Positions 51,358 through 60,503 are shown, counted from the stretch's first letter. The stretch is DNA of 64,000 bases from an uncultured Kordia sp. (GCF_947496985.1 NZ_CANMEZ010000003.1:124001-188000); one strand, 5' to 3'. Translations and numbers: made by a program. Notes: a model not told the origin generated them from the sequence alone.

Positions 51358-51561
51358 TTATTTTAAACGCTTCTCGTACTTTCGTTTCAAAGTCGTTAAT
51401 CTCTTCATCAGTTCCATGATGGTTGGATCTTTCTTTTGTTTATAAATTTCGTTTAATCCTAAGATTAATCGTTTTGCCTCTCTTGAAGCTGTGATTTTAT
51501 CACTTCTTGATATGAACTTTGTGCTCTCAAAGGCCATTACTTCTGAAAAAATAGGTGCCAT
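51358..51561 (-). CDS. Small basic helical protein downstream of folE
   Basis: 67 residues, lysine/arginine-rich, with SDKITASREAKRLILGLNEIY and a coiled-coil-like tail MKRLTTLKRKYEKRLK. It starts 3 bases after folE. No family is recognised; conservation next to folE would be the main argument for function. Confidence 0.6.
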   Translation of the reverse strand: MAPIFSEVMAFESTKFISRSDKITASREAKRLILGLNEIYKQKKDPTIMELMKRLTTLKRKYEKRLK

Positions 51562-51564
51562 AAG

Positions 51565-52266
51565 TTAATTGTTTAAAAAATTTTGTAATTCTTGTATTTT
51601 TTCGGGAGTATTAAAAACTCCTCCATAATAAGATGTAATTGTTGTAGATGAGTCATCTTTAACTCCTCTAGATGAGACACATAAGTGTTTTGCATCAATA
51701 ATTACAGCTATGTCTTCAGTTTGTAATATATTACATAAATCCATTGCGATTTGATTAGTCAGTCGTTCCTGAACTTGAGGTCGCTTGGCATAATATTGTA
51801 CAATTCTGTTAAGTTTCGATAATCCAATTACTTTACCCGAAGAAATATATGCTACATGAGCTTTTCCCATAATTGGAACAAAATGATGTTCACAGTTTGA
51901 GTAAAATTGGATGTTTTTTTCAATAAGCATCTGATTGTATTGATACTTATTATCAAATAAAGCTATTTTTGGCTTATTTTTTGGATTTAAGCCAGAGAAA
52001 ATTTCTTCTATATACATTTTAGCAACTCTTGAAGGAGTTCCTTGTAATGAATCATCAGTTAAGTCTAACCCTAAGGTTTCCATGATTTCAGAGAAATGAT
52101 AGGCAATTTTTTGCTTTTTCTCTTCATCAGAGATTTGGAAAGCATCTGAACGCATGGGAGTTTCCATTCCTGTTAAGATATGTTCGTCTCCAATTTCTTC
52201 ATGACTGAATCCATTTATAGAGATTGAACTACCATTCAGGTGATTTAAAACGTCAGCAGTTTTCAT
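51565..52266 (-). CDS. folE: GTP cyclohydrolase I
   Basis: Opens the pterin pathway by forming dihydroneopterin triphosphate. It has GTPSRVAKMYIEEIFSGL, the zinc/active-site FYSNCEHHFVPIMGKAHVAYI, GLSKLNRIVQYYAKRPQVQE and HLCVSSRGVKDDSSTTITSYYGG. Its 233 residues are normal. Pterins or folates are antenna cofactors for photolyases, so a folE copy here probably supplies them. An operator-like repeat ends 9 bases before the ATG. Confidence 0.93.
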   Translation of the reverse strand: MKTADVLNHLNGSSISINGFSHEEIGDEHILTGMETPMRSDAFQISDEEKKQKIAYHFSEIMETLGLDLTDDSLQGTPSRVAKMYIEEIFSGLNPKNKPKIALFDNKYQYNQMLIEKNIQFYSNCEHHFVPIMGKAHVAYISSGKVIGLSKLNRIVQYYAKRPQVQERLTNQIAMDLCNILQTEDIAVIIDAKHLCVSSRGVKDDSSTTITSYYGGVFNTPEKIQELQNFLNN

Positions 52267-52275
52267 AGATTTTAA

Positions 52276-52311
52276 AAATGTTTAATTATTTAAATATAAA
52301 GTTAAACAAAA
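52276..52311 (-). promoter_or_regulatory. Operator-like inverted repeat ahead of folE
   Basis: On the minus strand TTTTGTTTAA (52311-52302), 16 bases, then TTAAACATTT (52285-52276). One arm is perfect and the second matches 7 of 10 positions. Arms and spacing are as at 48241 and 58615. Confidence 0.5.
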
Positions 52312-52378
52312 TAAAAATAGTATGAAACAATCTTAGCTGAAAATATTGATACTTCCATAAGGAAAAACTATAGTGAGG

Positions 52379-52654
52379 TCAACGCTTCGATATTTTGTTG
52401 TTATTTATACTTCTTTGTCGTGAACACTTAAAGCGACCTTTCAAAAAATCACGTTTTTTTTCATGTTTTGTTTTTCTACCAGAAACACGTTTCCTCCATA
52501 ATTTGAAACTAGAACTTTTTAAGTTAAGTCGCATTAAATCAATTACTTCTTGTTCTTTAATGCCAAATTGAAATTTAATAGCGTCAAATGTGGTGCGATC
52601 TTCCCATGCCATTTCTATGATACGATCTATCTGTATTGGGTTAAAATTGTGCAT
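52379..52654 (-). CDS. DUF2805/TIGR03643 family protein
   Basis: 91 residues. IDRIIEMAWEDRTTFDAIKFQFGIKEQEVIDLMR is the helix-turn-helix-like DUF2805 core. A strongly basic tail follows (KTKHEKKRDFLKGRFKCSRQ), suited to nucleic acid contact. It is commonly found near photolyase genes in Flavobacteriia. Last gene of the tetR operon. Confidence 0.85.
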   Translation of the reverse strand: MHNFNPIQIDRIIEMAWEDRTTFDAIKFQFGIKEQEVIDLMRLNLKSSSFKLWRKRVSGRKTKHEKKRDFLKGRFKCSRQRSINNNKISKR

Positions 52655-53079
52655 TAGCCGTAATATTCTGTAGTGTTTAAAACTGCATTTTTTTGAATCA
52701 CCATTTTTTCAATGAATGATTTATTTTCTATGAAGAGTTTGTTTTTTTTGAATTGAATAAAGTTTCCATCTGCATGAATGCTAAAAAAAGAGGAAGTATA
52801 AATATTCAATCTGTAATACGGAATTATCCAAGAGTAGTTTTTAAGTTTTTTGTGAATGTGAATTAAAATTCCTTTGGGACGCAATTCGATGTTTCCATAA
52901 TTTAAATCGTCAACCTTATTTAGATATTGTTTTATTTTTGGACTTACATCGTGAATAATCATTCGTTTCGAGCCAATCCCTTTTAATTTAATACGCTGTA
53001 ATAATGAAAATGATTCACCTACTGTTGTATCAATTAGTTTTTCAACTTCTTTGTCTTTATGTGTTGTATTGACAACCAT
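52654..53079 (-). CDS. Conserved hypothetical protein of the photolyase cluster
   Basis: 141 residues, no signal peptide. Alternating strands (GNIELRPKGILIHIHKKLKN, YYRLNIYTSSFFSIHADGNF, IQFKKNKLFIENKSFIEKMV) suggest a beta-barrel or PH-like fold. No motif is recognised. It shares single bases with both neighbours at 53079 and 52654, so it is translationally coupled to the photolyase. Confidence 0.72.
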   Translation of the reverse strand: MVVNTTHKDKEVEKLIDTTVGESFSLLQRIKLKGIGSKRMIIHDVSPKIKQYLNKVDDLNYGNIELRPKGILIHIHKKLKNYSWIIPYYRLNIYTSSFFSIHADGNFIQFKKNKLFIENKSFIEKMVIQKNAVLNTTEYYG

Positions 53080-54560
53080 TATGAGCTTTTTTTACGATTT
53101 GTTAAGGTATGTTTTTTTAGAATTCTAAAGTTTTCTTCAATAACAGTATTTTCGTCTTTCATATGCCATAAAATATCACTAGCACGTTTGCGTGTTTCTT
53201 GAAGGTTAACAATAGGAGCAGGGTAATTTTTTCCAATAATAAAGCCAGTCATTTGCTGTTCCATATAAGTCATCTTTGATGGTTCATGTACAAAATGAGA
53301 ATCTAAATTAGCAAGTTCAGGAACCCATTTTTTAATAAAAACTCCTTCAGCATCATGTGCTAAACTATTTTTTGTCGGATTGTACATGCGCAACATATTA
53401 ATACCAGTTTCACCAGCTTGCATTTGAATTTGTGGAAAATGAATTCCAGGTTCAAAGTCTAAAAAATATTGAGATAAAATAATAGTCGCTTTTTGCCAAG
53501 GTTGCCATAAATTGTGCGTGAAAAATGAAACAGTTAAGGCACGCATTCTAAAATTTAAATACCCAGTTTCTTTAAGACATCGCATGCAAGCATCAACTAA
53601 AGGGAAACCCGTAAGTCCGTTTTTCCAAGCTTCAATGTATTGTTCAGAAACTTGCTTTTTTAATTTGCGATATCCTTTATTAATACTTACAAATTCCATT
53701 TCGTCTTCCATTTCAAACTTTTGAATAAAATGTGCTTGCCAGCGCAAACGTGAACCAAATGCGATCATTTGTTTTTTATAGATATTTTGCTCAATGCACC
53801 TTGTGTTTTCTTGTAAAACTTCGCGTACGGATAAATTTCCCCAAGCCAAATAAGGTGACAAACGACTACAACTTCTTCTTGATAGTGACGGTTTTGAAAT
53901 GTGAAATGAATAATTTTTACCACGATCTTTAAAAAATGTAGTCATGTATTTCATCGCCATTGTAGTACCGCCTTTTTGAAAAAGAGTGTCAGAATCTGTT
54001 TCTAAATTTGGAATATGAAAAGAAATTGCTAAGTTTTGAATTTCGTTAATAGTGAATAATTGCTCAGCTTTTGGGTTGAAAGTCAATAAAGGTTGCGACA
54101 TAAAATGTTCCCACTTTTCAATCCAGTTGTTTCGATCTTGCAGACCTCTAAAAACACCATTATTTATATTTTCAACCCAAGTTATCATATTGTTAGCAAG
54201 GAAACGCTTCAGCATTTTGTCACGATCGTAGGTTACTTTAATTCCTGTTTCTTGATGCGAATATAAATGCGTTACTTTATACGTTTCTTGTATAATTTGT
54301 ATAGCTCGATTAATATTTCCTTGTATAGTAAGGATTTTACTATGATATGGTTTTAGTGAATTATTTATATCAATAAGTGATTCTTTGATAAAATTCCAGT
54401 GACGTTTACTATAATGAGGATCCTTTAAAAGGATATCTTCAAAAACATATAAGAGCAATGTTTTTTTTCCAGATTGTAACGCATTATAAATCGCTTCATT
54501 ATCTTGAAGTCGTAAGTCACGCTTTAGAAGAACAACATTTATTTCTATTTTGTTTCCCAT
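53079..54560 (-). CDS. Second photolyase/cryptochrome family protein
   Basis: 493 residues. The antenna domain starts VVLLKRDLRLQDNEAIYNAL. The FAD domain has RLSPYLAWGNLSVREVL, GFPLVDACMRCLKETGYLNFRMR and the longer C-terminal segment GINMLRMYNPTKNSLAHDAEG. It differs in detail from the photolyase at 48330 and may act as a cryptochrome, a (6-4) or an ssDNA-type enzyme. The choice cannot be made from motifs alone. It is coupled to the genes on both sides. Confidence 0.88.
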   Translation of the reverse strand: MGNKIEINVVLLKRDLRLQDNEAIYNALQSGKKTLLLYVFEDILLKDPHYSKRHWNFIKESLIDINNSLKPYHSKILTIQGNINRAIQIIQETYKVTHLYSHQETGIKVTYDRDKMLKRFLANNMITWVENINNGVFRGLQDRNNWIEKWEHFMSQPLLTFNPKAEQLFTINEIQNLAISFHIPNLETDSDTLFQKGGTTMAMKYMTTFFKDRGKNYSFHISKPSLSRRSCSRLSPYLAWGNLSVREVLQENTRCIEQNIYKKQMIAFGSRLRWQAHFIQKFEMEDEMEFVSINKGYRKLKKQVSEQYIEAWKNGLTGFPLVDACMRCLKETGYLNFRMRALTVSFFTHNLWQPWQKATIILSQYFLDFEPGIHFPQIQMQAGETGINMLRMYNPTKNSLAHDAEGVFIKKWVPELANLDSHFVHEPSKMTYMEQQMTGFIIGKNYPAPIVNLQETRKRASDILWHMKDENTVIEENFRILKKHTLTNRKKSS

Positions 54561-54562
54561 GC

Positions 54563-55987
54563 TTACTTTTTTGATACCAATTTGTTGATCATTCCATTAA
54601 AGATAATTCCATGAAAAGGTAAAACAGCATACCAATACATACGTCCTAAAATTCCTTTAGGTCTAAAAATAGCACGCTGATATAACTCGTTTTTAACAAT
54701 TTTAAATTCTAACCAAGCTTCTCCTGGTAAGCGCATTTCTGCAAAGAGTAACAATCTTTTTTCTTCTTTGTTAGCATACAATACTCTCCAAAAATCCAAC
54801 GGATCACCCGCATTGAGTTTTGTTTGATGTGTACGTCCACGACGCAATCCAATACCGCCAAAAACTTTATCAAGATATCCACGAAGCTTCCAAAGGAAAG
54901 TTGCATAATACCAACCATTTTTTCCGCCAATCGCCCAGATTTTATCCAACGTTATTTCTTCATCCAAGACTGTGCGACGTTTGATATCTTTAAAACAGCC
55001 ATATTGTGGAACTTTAATATATTGAGAAATTTTTTCGCGGAAGCGTCCACTAATCAATGAATCTTTCCAGCTAGAAACCACACCATTTTGTTCAATTTTA
55101 ATAAAAGCACGTTCTACAGCTTCTTTGTATGAAATGGGCTGAATGTCTAAAATGTCACTGATTTCACTTGGCTTTCCAATAACTTCTACTTTCATACTAT
55201 CTACCAAATTCATGGCTAGTTTATATGAAGTAGTTGTGATAAAGTACAACCAATATGATGATAATTTTGGAGTCATTACGGGAACAGAAATAATAGTACG
55301 TCTTAATTTCCTAACGGAAGCAAATTGCATCATCATTTCACGATAACTGAGCGTATCAGGACCAAAAATATCATAGGAATTATTGTATACTTTTTCATTT
55401 CCAATAGCTTTTGATAAATACGCTAATACATCTCTAATAGCAATCGGCTGTGATTTGGTTTTAATCCATTTTGGTGCTACCATAATTGGTAACTTTTCCG
55501 TTAAATCTCTAATGATTTCAAAAGAAGCACTTCCACTTCCTACAATAATTCCGGCTCTAAAAGTGGTTAGTGCATATGATTTTGACGCTAATGTTTTTTC
55601 TACATTTTGTCTAGAAAGTAAGTGTTTTGATAATTGTTTGTCATTGACAATTCCACTTAAATAAATGACTTGTTTTACCTTGGTTTGTTGTGATAAGTAT
55701 GTTTTAAAATGTACTGCACAATCATATTCCATTTTCTCAAACTTTGAAGATGAAGACATGGAATGAATTAGGTAATATGCAACATCAATATCTGTGGGAA
55801 TTTGGTATAAACTACTTAAATTAAGAAAATCAACTTCAATAATTTTAATACGTTCATGATTTTTTATCTCGTCAGGAACGCGTTGTTTGTCTCTTACACT
55901 GCAAACTAAAGTATGCCCCAATTCCAATAGAATAGGAATCAGCCGTTTTCCAATATACCCAGTAGCACCTGTAAGTAGAATTTTCAT
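54563..55987 (-). CDS. NAD(P)-binding SDR with C-terminal DUF2867
   Basis: 474 residues. The N-terminal extended SDR has ILLTGATGYIGKRLIPIL (Gly-rich loop), VAYYLIHSMSSSSKFEKMEY and VIYLSGIVNDKQLSKHLLSR. A C-terminal DUF2867 domain (about 300-460) has KLNAGDPLDFWRVL and LLFAEMRLPGEAWLEFKI. This architecture is recurrent next to photolyases in marine Bacteroidota. Substrate unknown. Gap to the photolyase: 2 bases. Confidence 0.88.
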   Translation of the reverse strand: MKILLTGATGYIGKRLIPILLELGHTLVCSVRDKQRVPDEIKNHERIKIIEVDFLNLSSLYQIPTDIDVAYYLIHSMSSSSKFEKMEYDCAVHFKTYLSQQTKVKQVIYLSGIVNDKQLSKHLLSRQNVEKTLASKSYALTTFRAGIIVGSGSASFEIIRDLTEKLPIMVAPKWIKTKSQPIAIRDVLAYLSKAIGNEKVYNNSYDIFGPDTLSYREMMMQFASVRKLRRTIISVPVMTPKLSSYWLYFITTTSYKLAMNLVDSMKVEVIGKPSEISDILDIQPISYKEAVERAFIKIEQNGVVSSWKDSLISGRFREKISQYIKVPQYGCFKDIKRRTVLDEEITLDKIWAIGGKNGWYYATFLWKLRGYLDKVFGGIGLRRGRTHQTKLNAGDPLDFWRVLYANKEEKRLLLFAEMRLPGEAWLEFKIVKNELYQRAIFRPKGILGRMYWYAVLPFHGIIFNGMINKLVSKK

Positions 55988-55996
55988 TTATAGTGT

Positions 55997-56611
55997 TTAT
56001 TTCGGACGTTGGTACGGATATCTAACACTTTGTTCTGGTATTGTATATGCGTCAAGTCCATTTATAGTAGCAGTTTTTGCTTTTGCAAGATTTATAAAAC
56101 CGTCTGTTTCTAATATTTTATCGTTTATATATAATTTTTCAATTTCACCTATCACTAAAATAGTTTCGTTTATTTGAAGATTGTATTCTTCAACATAACG
56201 CATTCCAATTTGTACGTGACAGTTATTTACAAAAGGAGCCGAAAAATTATCTTTATAATTTGTTTTTAATGCTGTTTGATCAAATTCAGAAACTCCTTTC
56301 GGATACTTTGCAGAAGTATGATGTGCATCTTCCGTAATTTCTTGGTGAATATGATTTATGGTGTAAAAACCAGTTTCTTTAATATTTTCATATGTATCAC
56401 GCGGTACAACTGCCGGACGTGTTATAAAACCTAATAATGGCGGATTTGATCCTAAATGCACAACAGAGCTAAAAACGGCAACATTCGTATTTCCTTCATT
56501 TGATTGTGTCCCAATTAGATTTGCCGATTTGTAACCAGAACAGCTATTGATAAGATTGATACGATATAACTTATCCATGTTATCAATATCTGTTCGTGTG
56601 ATTGCTACCAT
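55997..56611 (-). CDS. Flavin reductase family protein (FMN-binding split barrel)
   Basis: 204 residues. INLINSCSGYKSANLIGTQSNEGNTNVAVFSSVVHLGSNPPLLGFI is the N-terminal pattern of the flavin reductase/DIM6 family. It binds FMN and may provide reduced flavin to the photolyases. It starts at the last base of the ABC1 gene and ends 9 bases before the SDR gene. Confidence 0.9.
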   Translation of the reverse strand: MVAITRTDIDNMDKLYRINLINSCSGYKSANLIGTQSNEGNTNVAVFSSVVHLGSNPPLLGFITRPAVVPRDTYENIKETGFYTINHIHQEITEDAHHTSAKYPKGVSEFDQTALKTNYKDNFSAPFVNNCHVQIGMRYVEEYNLQINETILVIGEIEKLYINDKILETDGFINLAKAKTATINGLDAYTIPEQSVRYPYQRPK

Positions 56612-57921
56612 TATAAGTTTTTAAAGTTGTTTATTTTTACGTCTTTAGCTTTTAAATCGTGTAATAAATTGTAAAGTCCAAAAAAGGTGCGATTCATGTA
56701 AATAAAGTGTTTTGAACCTCTATTTCCATTCATACTTCGCAGTTGTGTACTTTTTGAATAACGTTCTCCGATATCTGCAATTTTCCCAAAAAATTCTTTG
56801 TCAGAAAAGTCAAATATTTCTGAATTAAAAGGTGTTGTAAACAAGCTTAATAATTCATGAAACATTTCAGAGAAAAATGCTAATTCTTCTTTAGAGTCAT
56901 CTTCACGAAGGATTTCTAATTCGTACAGTTTTTTGGTAAATAACTCAGGATTATCAATCGTTTTCTTATCAGCCAATTCAAAATATGGAGTATAAAAATC
57001 ATCAGGAATAGCTTTCATACAACCAAAATCTAGCGCAATAAGCTCTGTGTCTTCAGTGACTAAGAAATTCCCAGGATGTGGATCGGCATGTACTTTTCGG
57101 AACTCATGAATTTGAAACATATAAAAGTCCCAAAGTGTTTGCCCTAAAAGATTTGCCTTTTCTTGATCGGTGTTTTTATCTGTAAATTCAGACAAGTGTT
57201 CACCATTCATCCAATCCATCGTAATGATTCGCTCTGAAGAGAGCGAATCATAATATTTGGGAAAAAGTAAATTTGGTAAATGCTTACAGGCTTCAGAAAC
57301 GGCTTTACTTTGCTTAATTTCTAGTAAGTAATTGGTTTCTTCAATTAATTTGTCTTCTACTTCCTTAAAATATTTATCTGAACCTTTTCCGGTAATGTTA
57401 AACATGCGAATTGCAATTGGTTTTACAATTGCCAAGTCTGAGGAGATGCTTTGGGCAACTCCTGGATATTGAATTTTCACAGCAAGTTTTTTCCCATCCT
57501 TTTCGGCAACATGTACTTGTCCAATGCTTGCAGCATTTAAAGAAGTAGAATTGAATTTATCAAAAATTTCACTTGGCGATTTACCAAAATATTTTTTAAA
57601 TGATTTTATAACTAATGGAGGTGATAGTGGCGGAACAGAAAATTGAGATAGTGAAAATTTTTCCACATATGCACGTGGTAAAATATTCTTTTCCATACTC
57701 AACATTTGCGCAACTTTTAACGCACTTCCTTTTAAACTTTTTAATCCATCATAGATATCTTCTGCATTCGATTCGTTTAAGCGTTCTTTTGCTTTTTCTT
57801 CCGAACTGATAAGCTTGTCTCCATAATATTTTAAATAGTTAACTCCGACTTTTGCACCCGTAGTTACTAATTTTCCAGCACGCTGGATTTTACTTATTGG
57901 AATTTTATCAATTGTTTTCAT
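56611..57921 (-). CDS. ABC1/UbiB/AarF-type atypical kinase
   Basis: 436 residues. It has the KxGQ-like motif variant LKGSALKVAQMLSMEK, the A-rich nucleotide loop in SLNAASIGQVHVAE, the catalytic DPHPGNFLV and LDFGCMKAIP (metal-binding DFG). ABC1 proteins are ATPases acting in quinone and lipid metabolism. It is second in the tetR-led operon. Confidence 0.92.
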   Translation of the reverse strand: MKTIDKIPISKIQRAGKLVTTGAKVGVNYLKYYGDKLISSEEKAKERLNESNAEDIYDGLKSLKGSALKVAQMLSMEKNILPRAYVEKFSLSQFSVPPLSPPLVIKSFKKYFGKSPSEIFDKFNSTSLNAASIGQVHVAEKDGKKLAVKIQYPGVAQSISSDLAIVKPIAIRMFNITGKGSDKYFKEVEDKLIEETNYLLEIKQSKAVSEACKHLPNLLFPKYYDSLSSERIITMDWMNGEHLSEFTDKNTDQEKANLLGQTLWDFYMFQIHEFRKVHADPHPGNFLVTEDTELIALDFGCMKAIPDDFYTPYFELADKKTIDNPELFTKKLYELEILREDDSKEELAFFSEMFHELLSLFTTPFNSEIFDFSDKEFFGKIADIGERYSKSTQLRSMNGNRGSKHFIYMNRTFFGLYNLLHDLKAKDVKINNFKNL

Positions 57922-58580
57922 TACGATCTGATGTCTAGTTTTTCTTTAAAAATAAATTTCCCAAAATCTACAATGCTTTTGAGTGGCGTATTATCAATTA
58001 AATCGAAACTTGCATTGACTGATTTTTCGATATACTGATCTGTTTTATCAAAACTTTTAGAAGTGTCATCTAACCAAAATTTTATGGTTAATAACAATTG
58101 TATCCAAGCTGTTTCTTTAATAGCTTTGTTTTGAAAACGTTCCAAGCGTTCTTGATTCAGATCGATCGTTTTTACATCCAAGCTTTCAACAAATGCTCCA
58201 AACACATGTTTGAGTCCTTTCATTCGTTTTAGGGATTGTAAAGGTTTCTTTTCAGATTGTAAGCTATGTACAACATAACTTCTGTTAGCAGTTAATTGTT
58301 CGAAGAAAGTGAAGTAAAAACTCAAAAGCTTGTTTCGAGCATCAAATGTTTCAAATTCCTCACTTTTTGATAGTAACTCAATTGTATTAGCACCAAAAAT
58401 TGTAAATATTTCTTCTTCTAATACTTCAAAAGAACTGAAGAACATGTAAAATTGTGCTTCTTCAAAATTATTCTCTTTTGCAAACGAATACACGTTTTTT
58501 GGGTGTTCTCCATGTGCTAATACATAATCCATATAAAAGGAAATGATAGCATCTGAGGTTATATTTTTTTTCTTTGCCAT
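57921..58580 (-). CDS. TetR-like transcriptional regulator of the photolyase cluster
   Basis: 219 residues. The N-terminal 55 residues (SDAIISFYMDYVLAHGEHPKNVYSFAKENNFEEAQFYMFFSS) form the TetR helix-turn-helix with a weakly conserved recognition helix. The ligand domain contains LSFYFTFFEQLTANRSYVVHSL. It heads the seven-gene operon, with an operator-like repeat 35 bases before its start. It could therefore autoregulate and control the other two operons carrying the same repeat. Confidence 0.78.
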   Translation of the reverse strand: MAKKKNITSDAIISFYMDYVLAHGEHPKNVYSFAKENNFEEAQFYMFFSSFEVLEEEIFTIFGANTIELLSKSEEFETFDARNKLLSFYFTFFEQLTANRSYVVHSLQSEKKPLQSLKRMKGLKHVFGAFVESLDVKTIDLNQERLERFQNKAIKETAWIQLLLTIKFWLDDTSKSFDKTDQYIEKSVNASFDLIDNTPLKSIVDFGKFIFKEKLDIRS

Positions 58581-58614
58581 GATGTATATTTTAAAACAGT
58601 ATAAAATTACGAAA

Positions 58615-58650
58615 TTTTGTTCAACTTATTTTTGAATCAATTAAACAAAA
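58615..58650 (-). promoter_or_regulatory. Operator-like inverted repeat ahead of tetR
   Basis: TTTTGTTCAA (58615-58624), 16 bases, then TTAAACAAAA (58641-58650), 9 of 10 positions complementary. A -7-like TAATTTTA (58602-58609, minus) follows 5 bases downstream, as at fasciclin. Confidence 0.6.
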
Positions 58651-58732
58651 AAAATGAAAGCATTGTTAAAGTTTTCTTAAAATAGAATTCTAAGAAGACT
58701 AAAACTTAAAATAAAAAGAAAGGTTTTATTGT

Positions 58733-59392
58733 TTAACAGTCTGTATCACAGCAATTTTCATCCTTCACAAGTTTGCAACTTACTACAGCAACTATAGCTC
58801 CTAAAATGGGTGCTAAAATATATAACCATAATTCTGAGAAGTTTCCAGAAACTAATGCAGGACCTATGGAGCGTGCCGGATTCATAGAAGCTTTAGTCAT
58901 TGGACCAGCAAACATGGCTTCTAATAGTACAATTCCACCAATGGCAATTCCTGCCATTGTCCCAGTTTCTTTGCTTCCAGTAGATACATTTATAATGACG
59001 AGCATTAAGAAAAAGGTGAGTAAAAATTCTAAAATGAATGCTTTCCATGCTATCATTGAAGGAATGGTAGCGCCTAAAGTTTCGCTTTCTGGCCATAGCA
59101 TAAATACAAGTAAACTAGCGCAAATAGCACCTAAACATTGTGCTATGATATATTTTGGAACTTCTTTCCAAGGAAATTTTTTAGCATATGAAAAAGCAAT
59201 AGTAACCGCAGGGTTGAAGTGGGCACCAGAAATTTCAGCGAAAGCATAAATCATTCCCATAACAATTAATCCCCAAGTAATAGCAACACCAGGATGTGTA
59301 ATAACTCCAGTAATATCATTAACAACCATGGCAGCAGTTCCACAAAAAACCATGGTAAATGTACCTAAAAACTCAGCGATGTAATTTTTCAT
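58733..59392 (-). CDS. Aquaporin (MIP family)
   Basis: 219 residues, six transmembrane helices. Both NPA boxes are present: SGAHFNPAVTIAF and KASMNPARSIGPAL; the Arg after the second NPA is the channel filter residue. It is a water or small-solute channel in the inner membrane. The C-terminus DENCCDTDC is unusually cysteine-rich and may bind metal. No gene links it to the photolyase cluster. Confidence 0.92.
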   Translation of the reverse strand: MKNYIAEFLGTFTMVFCGTAAMVVNDITGVITHPGVAITWGLIVMGMIYAFAEISGAHFNPAVTIAFSYAKKFPWKEVPKYIIAQCLGAICASLLVFMLWPESETLGATIPSMIAWKAFILEFLLTFFLMLVIINVSTGSKETGTMAGIAIGGIVLLEAMFAGPMTKASMNPARSIGPALVSGNFSELWLYILAPILGAIVAVVSCKLVKDENCCDTDC

Positions 59393-59453
59393 TATTCAAA
59401 AAGTATGATTAGATTTCAAAAGTACTATTTCTTATTTTAAGTATTTGTTAACA

Positions 59454-59482
59454 TTTGTTAGTAAGGTTTCTGCGTAACTTCG
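59454..59482 (+). promoter_or_regulatory. Candidate promoter of the DUF2911 gene
   Basis: TTTG (59454-59457), 17 bases, then TAACTTCG (59475-59482), one mismatch from TAnnTTTG, 30 bases before the start codon. Fits the Bacteroidota -33/-7 layout. Confidence 0.45.
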
Positions 59483-59511
59483 TCAAATTAAAAAAATAAA
59501 ATAACAATAAG

Positions 59512-60354
59512 ATGAAAAAATTACTTTTAGCATGTTTCTTAGCTGCTGGAATCAGTGTTCAAGCTCAGATAGAAACTCCACAACCTAGCCCAAGCGCAAA
59601 GTTAACGCAAACTGTTGGTTTAACAGAAGTTACTGTTGAGTATTCAAGACCAGCAATGAAAGGAAGAAAAATATTTGGTGATTTAGTACCTTATGGACAA
59701 ATGTGGAGAACTGGAGCTAATGCCAATACAAAAGTTACTTTCAGTGATGATGTTACTATTGGTAGAACTTCAGTAAAAGCAGGAACATATGCAATTTTTA
59801 CTAAGCCAACTGCAAAAACTTGGGAAGTGATTATTTATAGTGATGCTTCAAACTGGGGAACTCCAAGAAATTGGGATGATGCAAAAGTGGTTGCAAAGGC
59901 AACTGTACCAGCAAACACAATGCCTTACAAAACAGAATCTTTTACAATTGGAATCGCTAATATTAAAAATGGTGGAGCTGATTTAGAATTTAGTTGGGAT
60001 AAAACATATGTTTTAGTTCCTTTTACTGTTCCTACAGATACAAAAGCAACTGCAAGTATTGAAAAAATGATGGCTGGACCAAGCGCTGGTGATTATTTTT
60101 CTTCTGCTAGATATTTCTTGGAAGAAGGAAAAGATATGGATAAAGCTAAAATGTGGATTGATAAAGCTGTTGAAAAAACAAGTGCTCAACCAAGATTTTG
60201 GTATTTAAGACAACAGTCATTAATCTACGCTAAAATGGGTAAGAAAGCTGAAGCTGTTAAAATTGCAAAACAATCATTAGCATTAGCACAAGAAGCTGGA
60301 AACGGTGACTATGTTAAGATGAATAAAGACTCTATTAAAGAGTGGTCGAAGTAA
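59512..60354 (+). CDS. DUF2911 domain protein, secreted
   Basis: 280 residues with a signal peptide (MKKLLLACFLAAGISVQAQ). The DUF2911 domain (about 30-165) contains VEYSRPAMKGRKIFGDLVPYGQMWRTGANANT and FTKPTAKTWEVIIYSDASNWG. The rest holds TPR-like helices (ARYFLEEGKDMDKAKMWIDKA and AEAVKIAKQSLALAQ). Abundant in Bacteroidota; function unknown, envelope-located. Confidence 0.9.
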   Translation: MKKLLLACFLAAGISVQAQIETPQPSPSAKLTQTVGLTEVTVEYSRPAMKGRKIFGDLVPYGQMWRTGANANTKVTFSDDVTIGRTSVKAGTYAIFTKPTAKTWEVIIYSDASNWGTPRNWDDAKVVAKATVPANTMPYKTESFTIGIANIKNGGADLEFSWDKTYVLVPFTVPTDTKATASIEKMMAGPSAGDYFSSARYFLEEGKDMDKAKMWIDKAVEKTSAQPRFWYLRQQSLIYAKMGKKAEAVKIAKQSLALAQEAGNGDYVKMNKDSIKEWSK

Positions 60355-60377
60355 TTCTTCAATCATAAATGATATAT

Positions 60378-60409
60378 AAAGCCTTTCCACAATGGAAAGG
60401 CTTTTTTTT
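60378..60409 (+). terminator. Terminator of the DUF2911 gene
   Basis: AAAGCCTTTCC (60378-60388) pairs perfectly with GGAAAGGCTTT (60394-60404) and runs into a T tract. Confidence 0.92.
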
Positions 60410-60503
60410 ATGGATACTATTTTTATTAGAATTATGTCACTTTTTTATTTTGAAATTTTAAAAAATAAATTAATTTGAGCATGTATTTTAAGAACAACCA
60501 AAA

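Noticed and set aside
58773-59249. 158-residue plus-strand ORF inside the aquaporin gene
   Set aside because: It is an antisense shadow; the aquaporin frame carries both NPA motifs.
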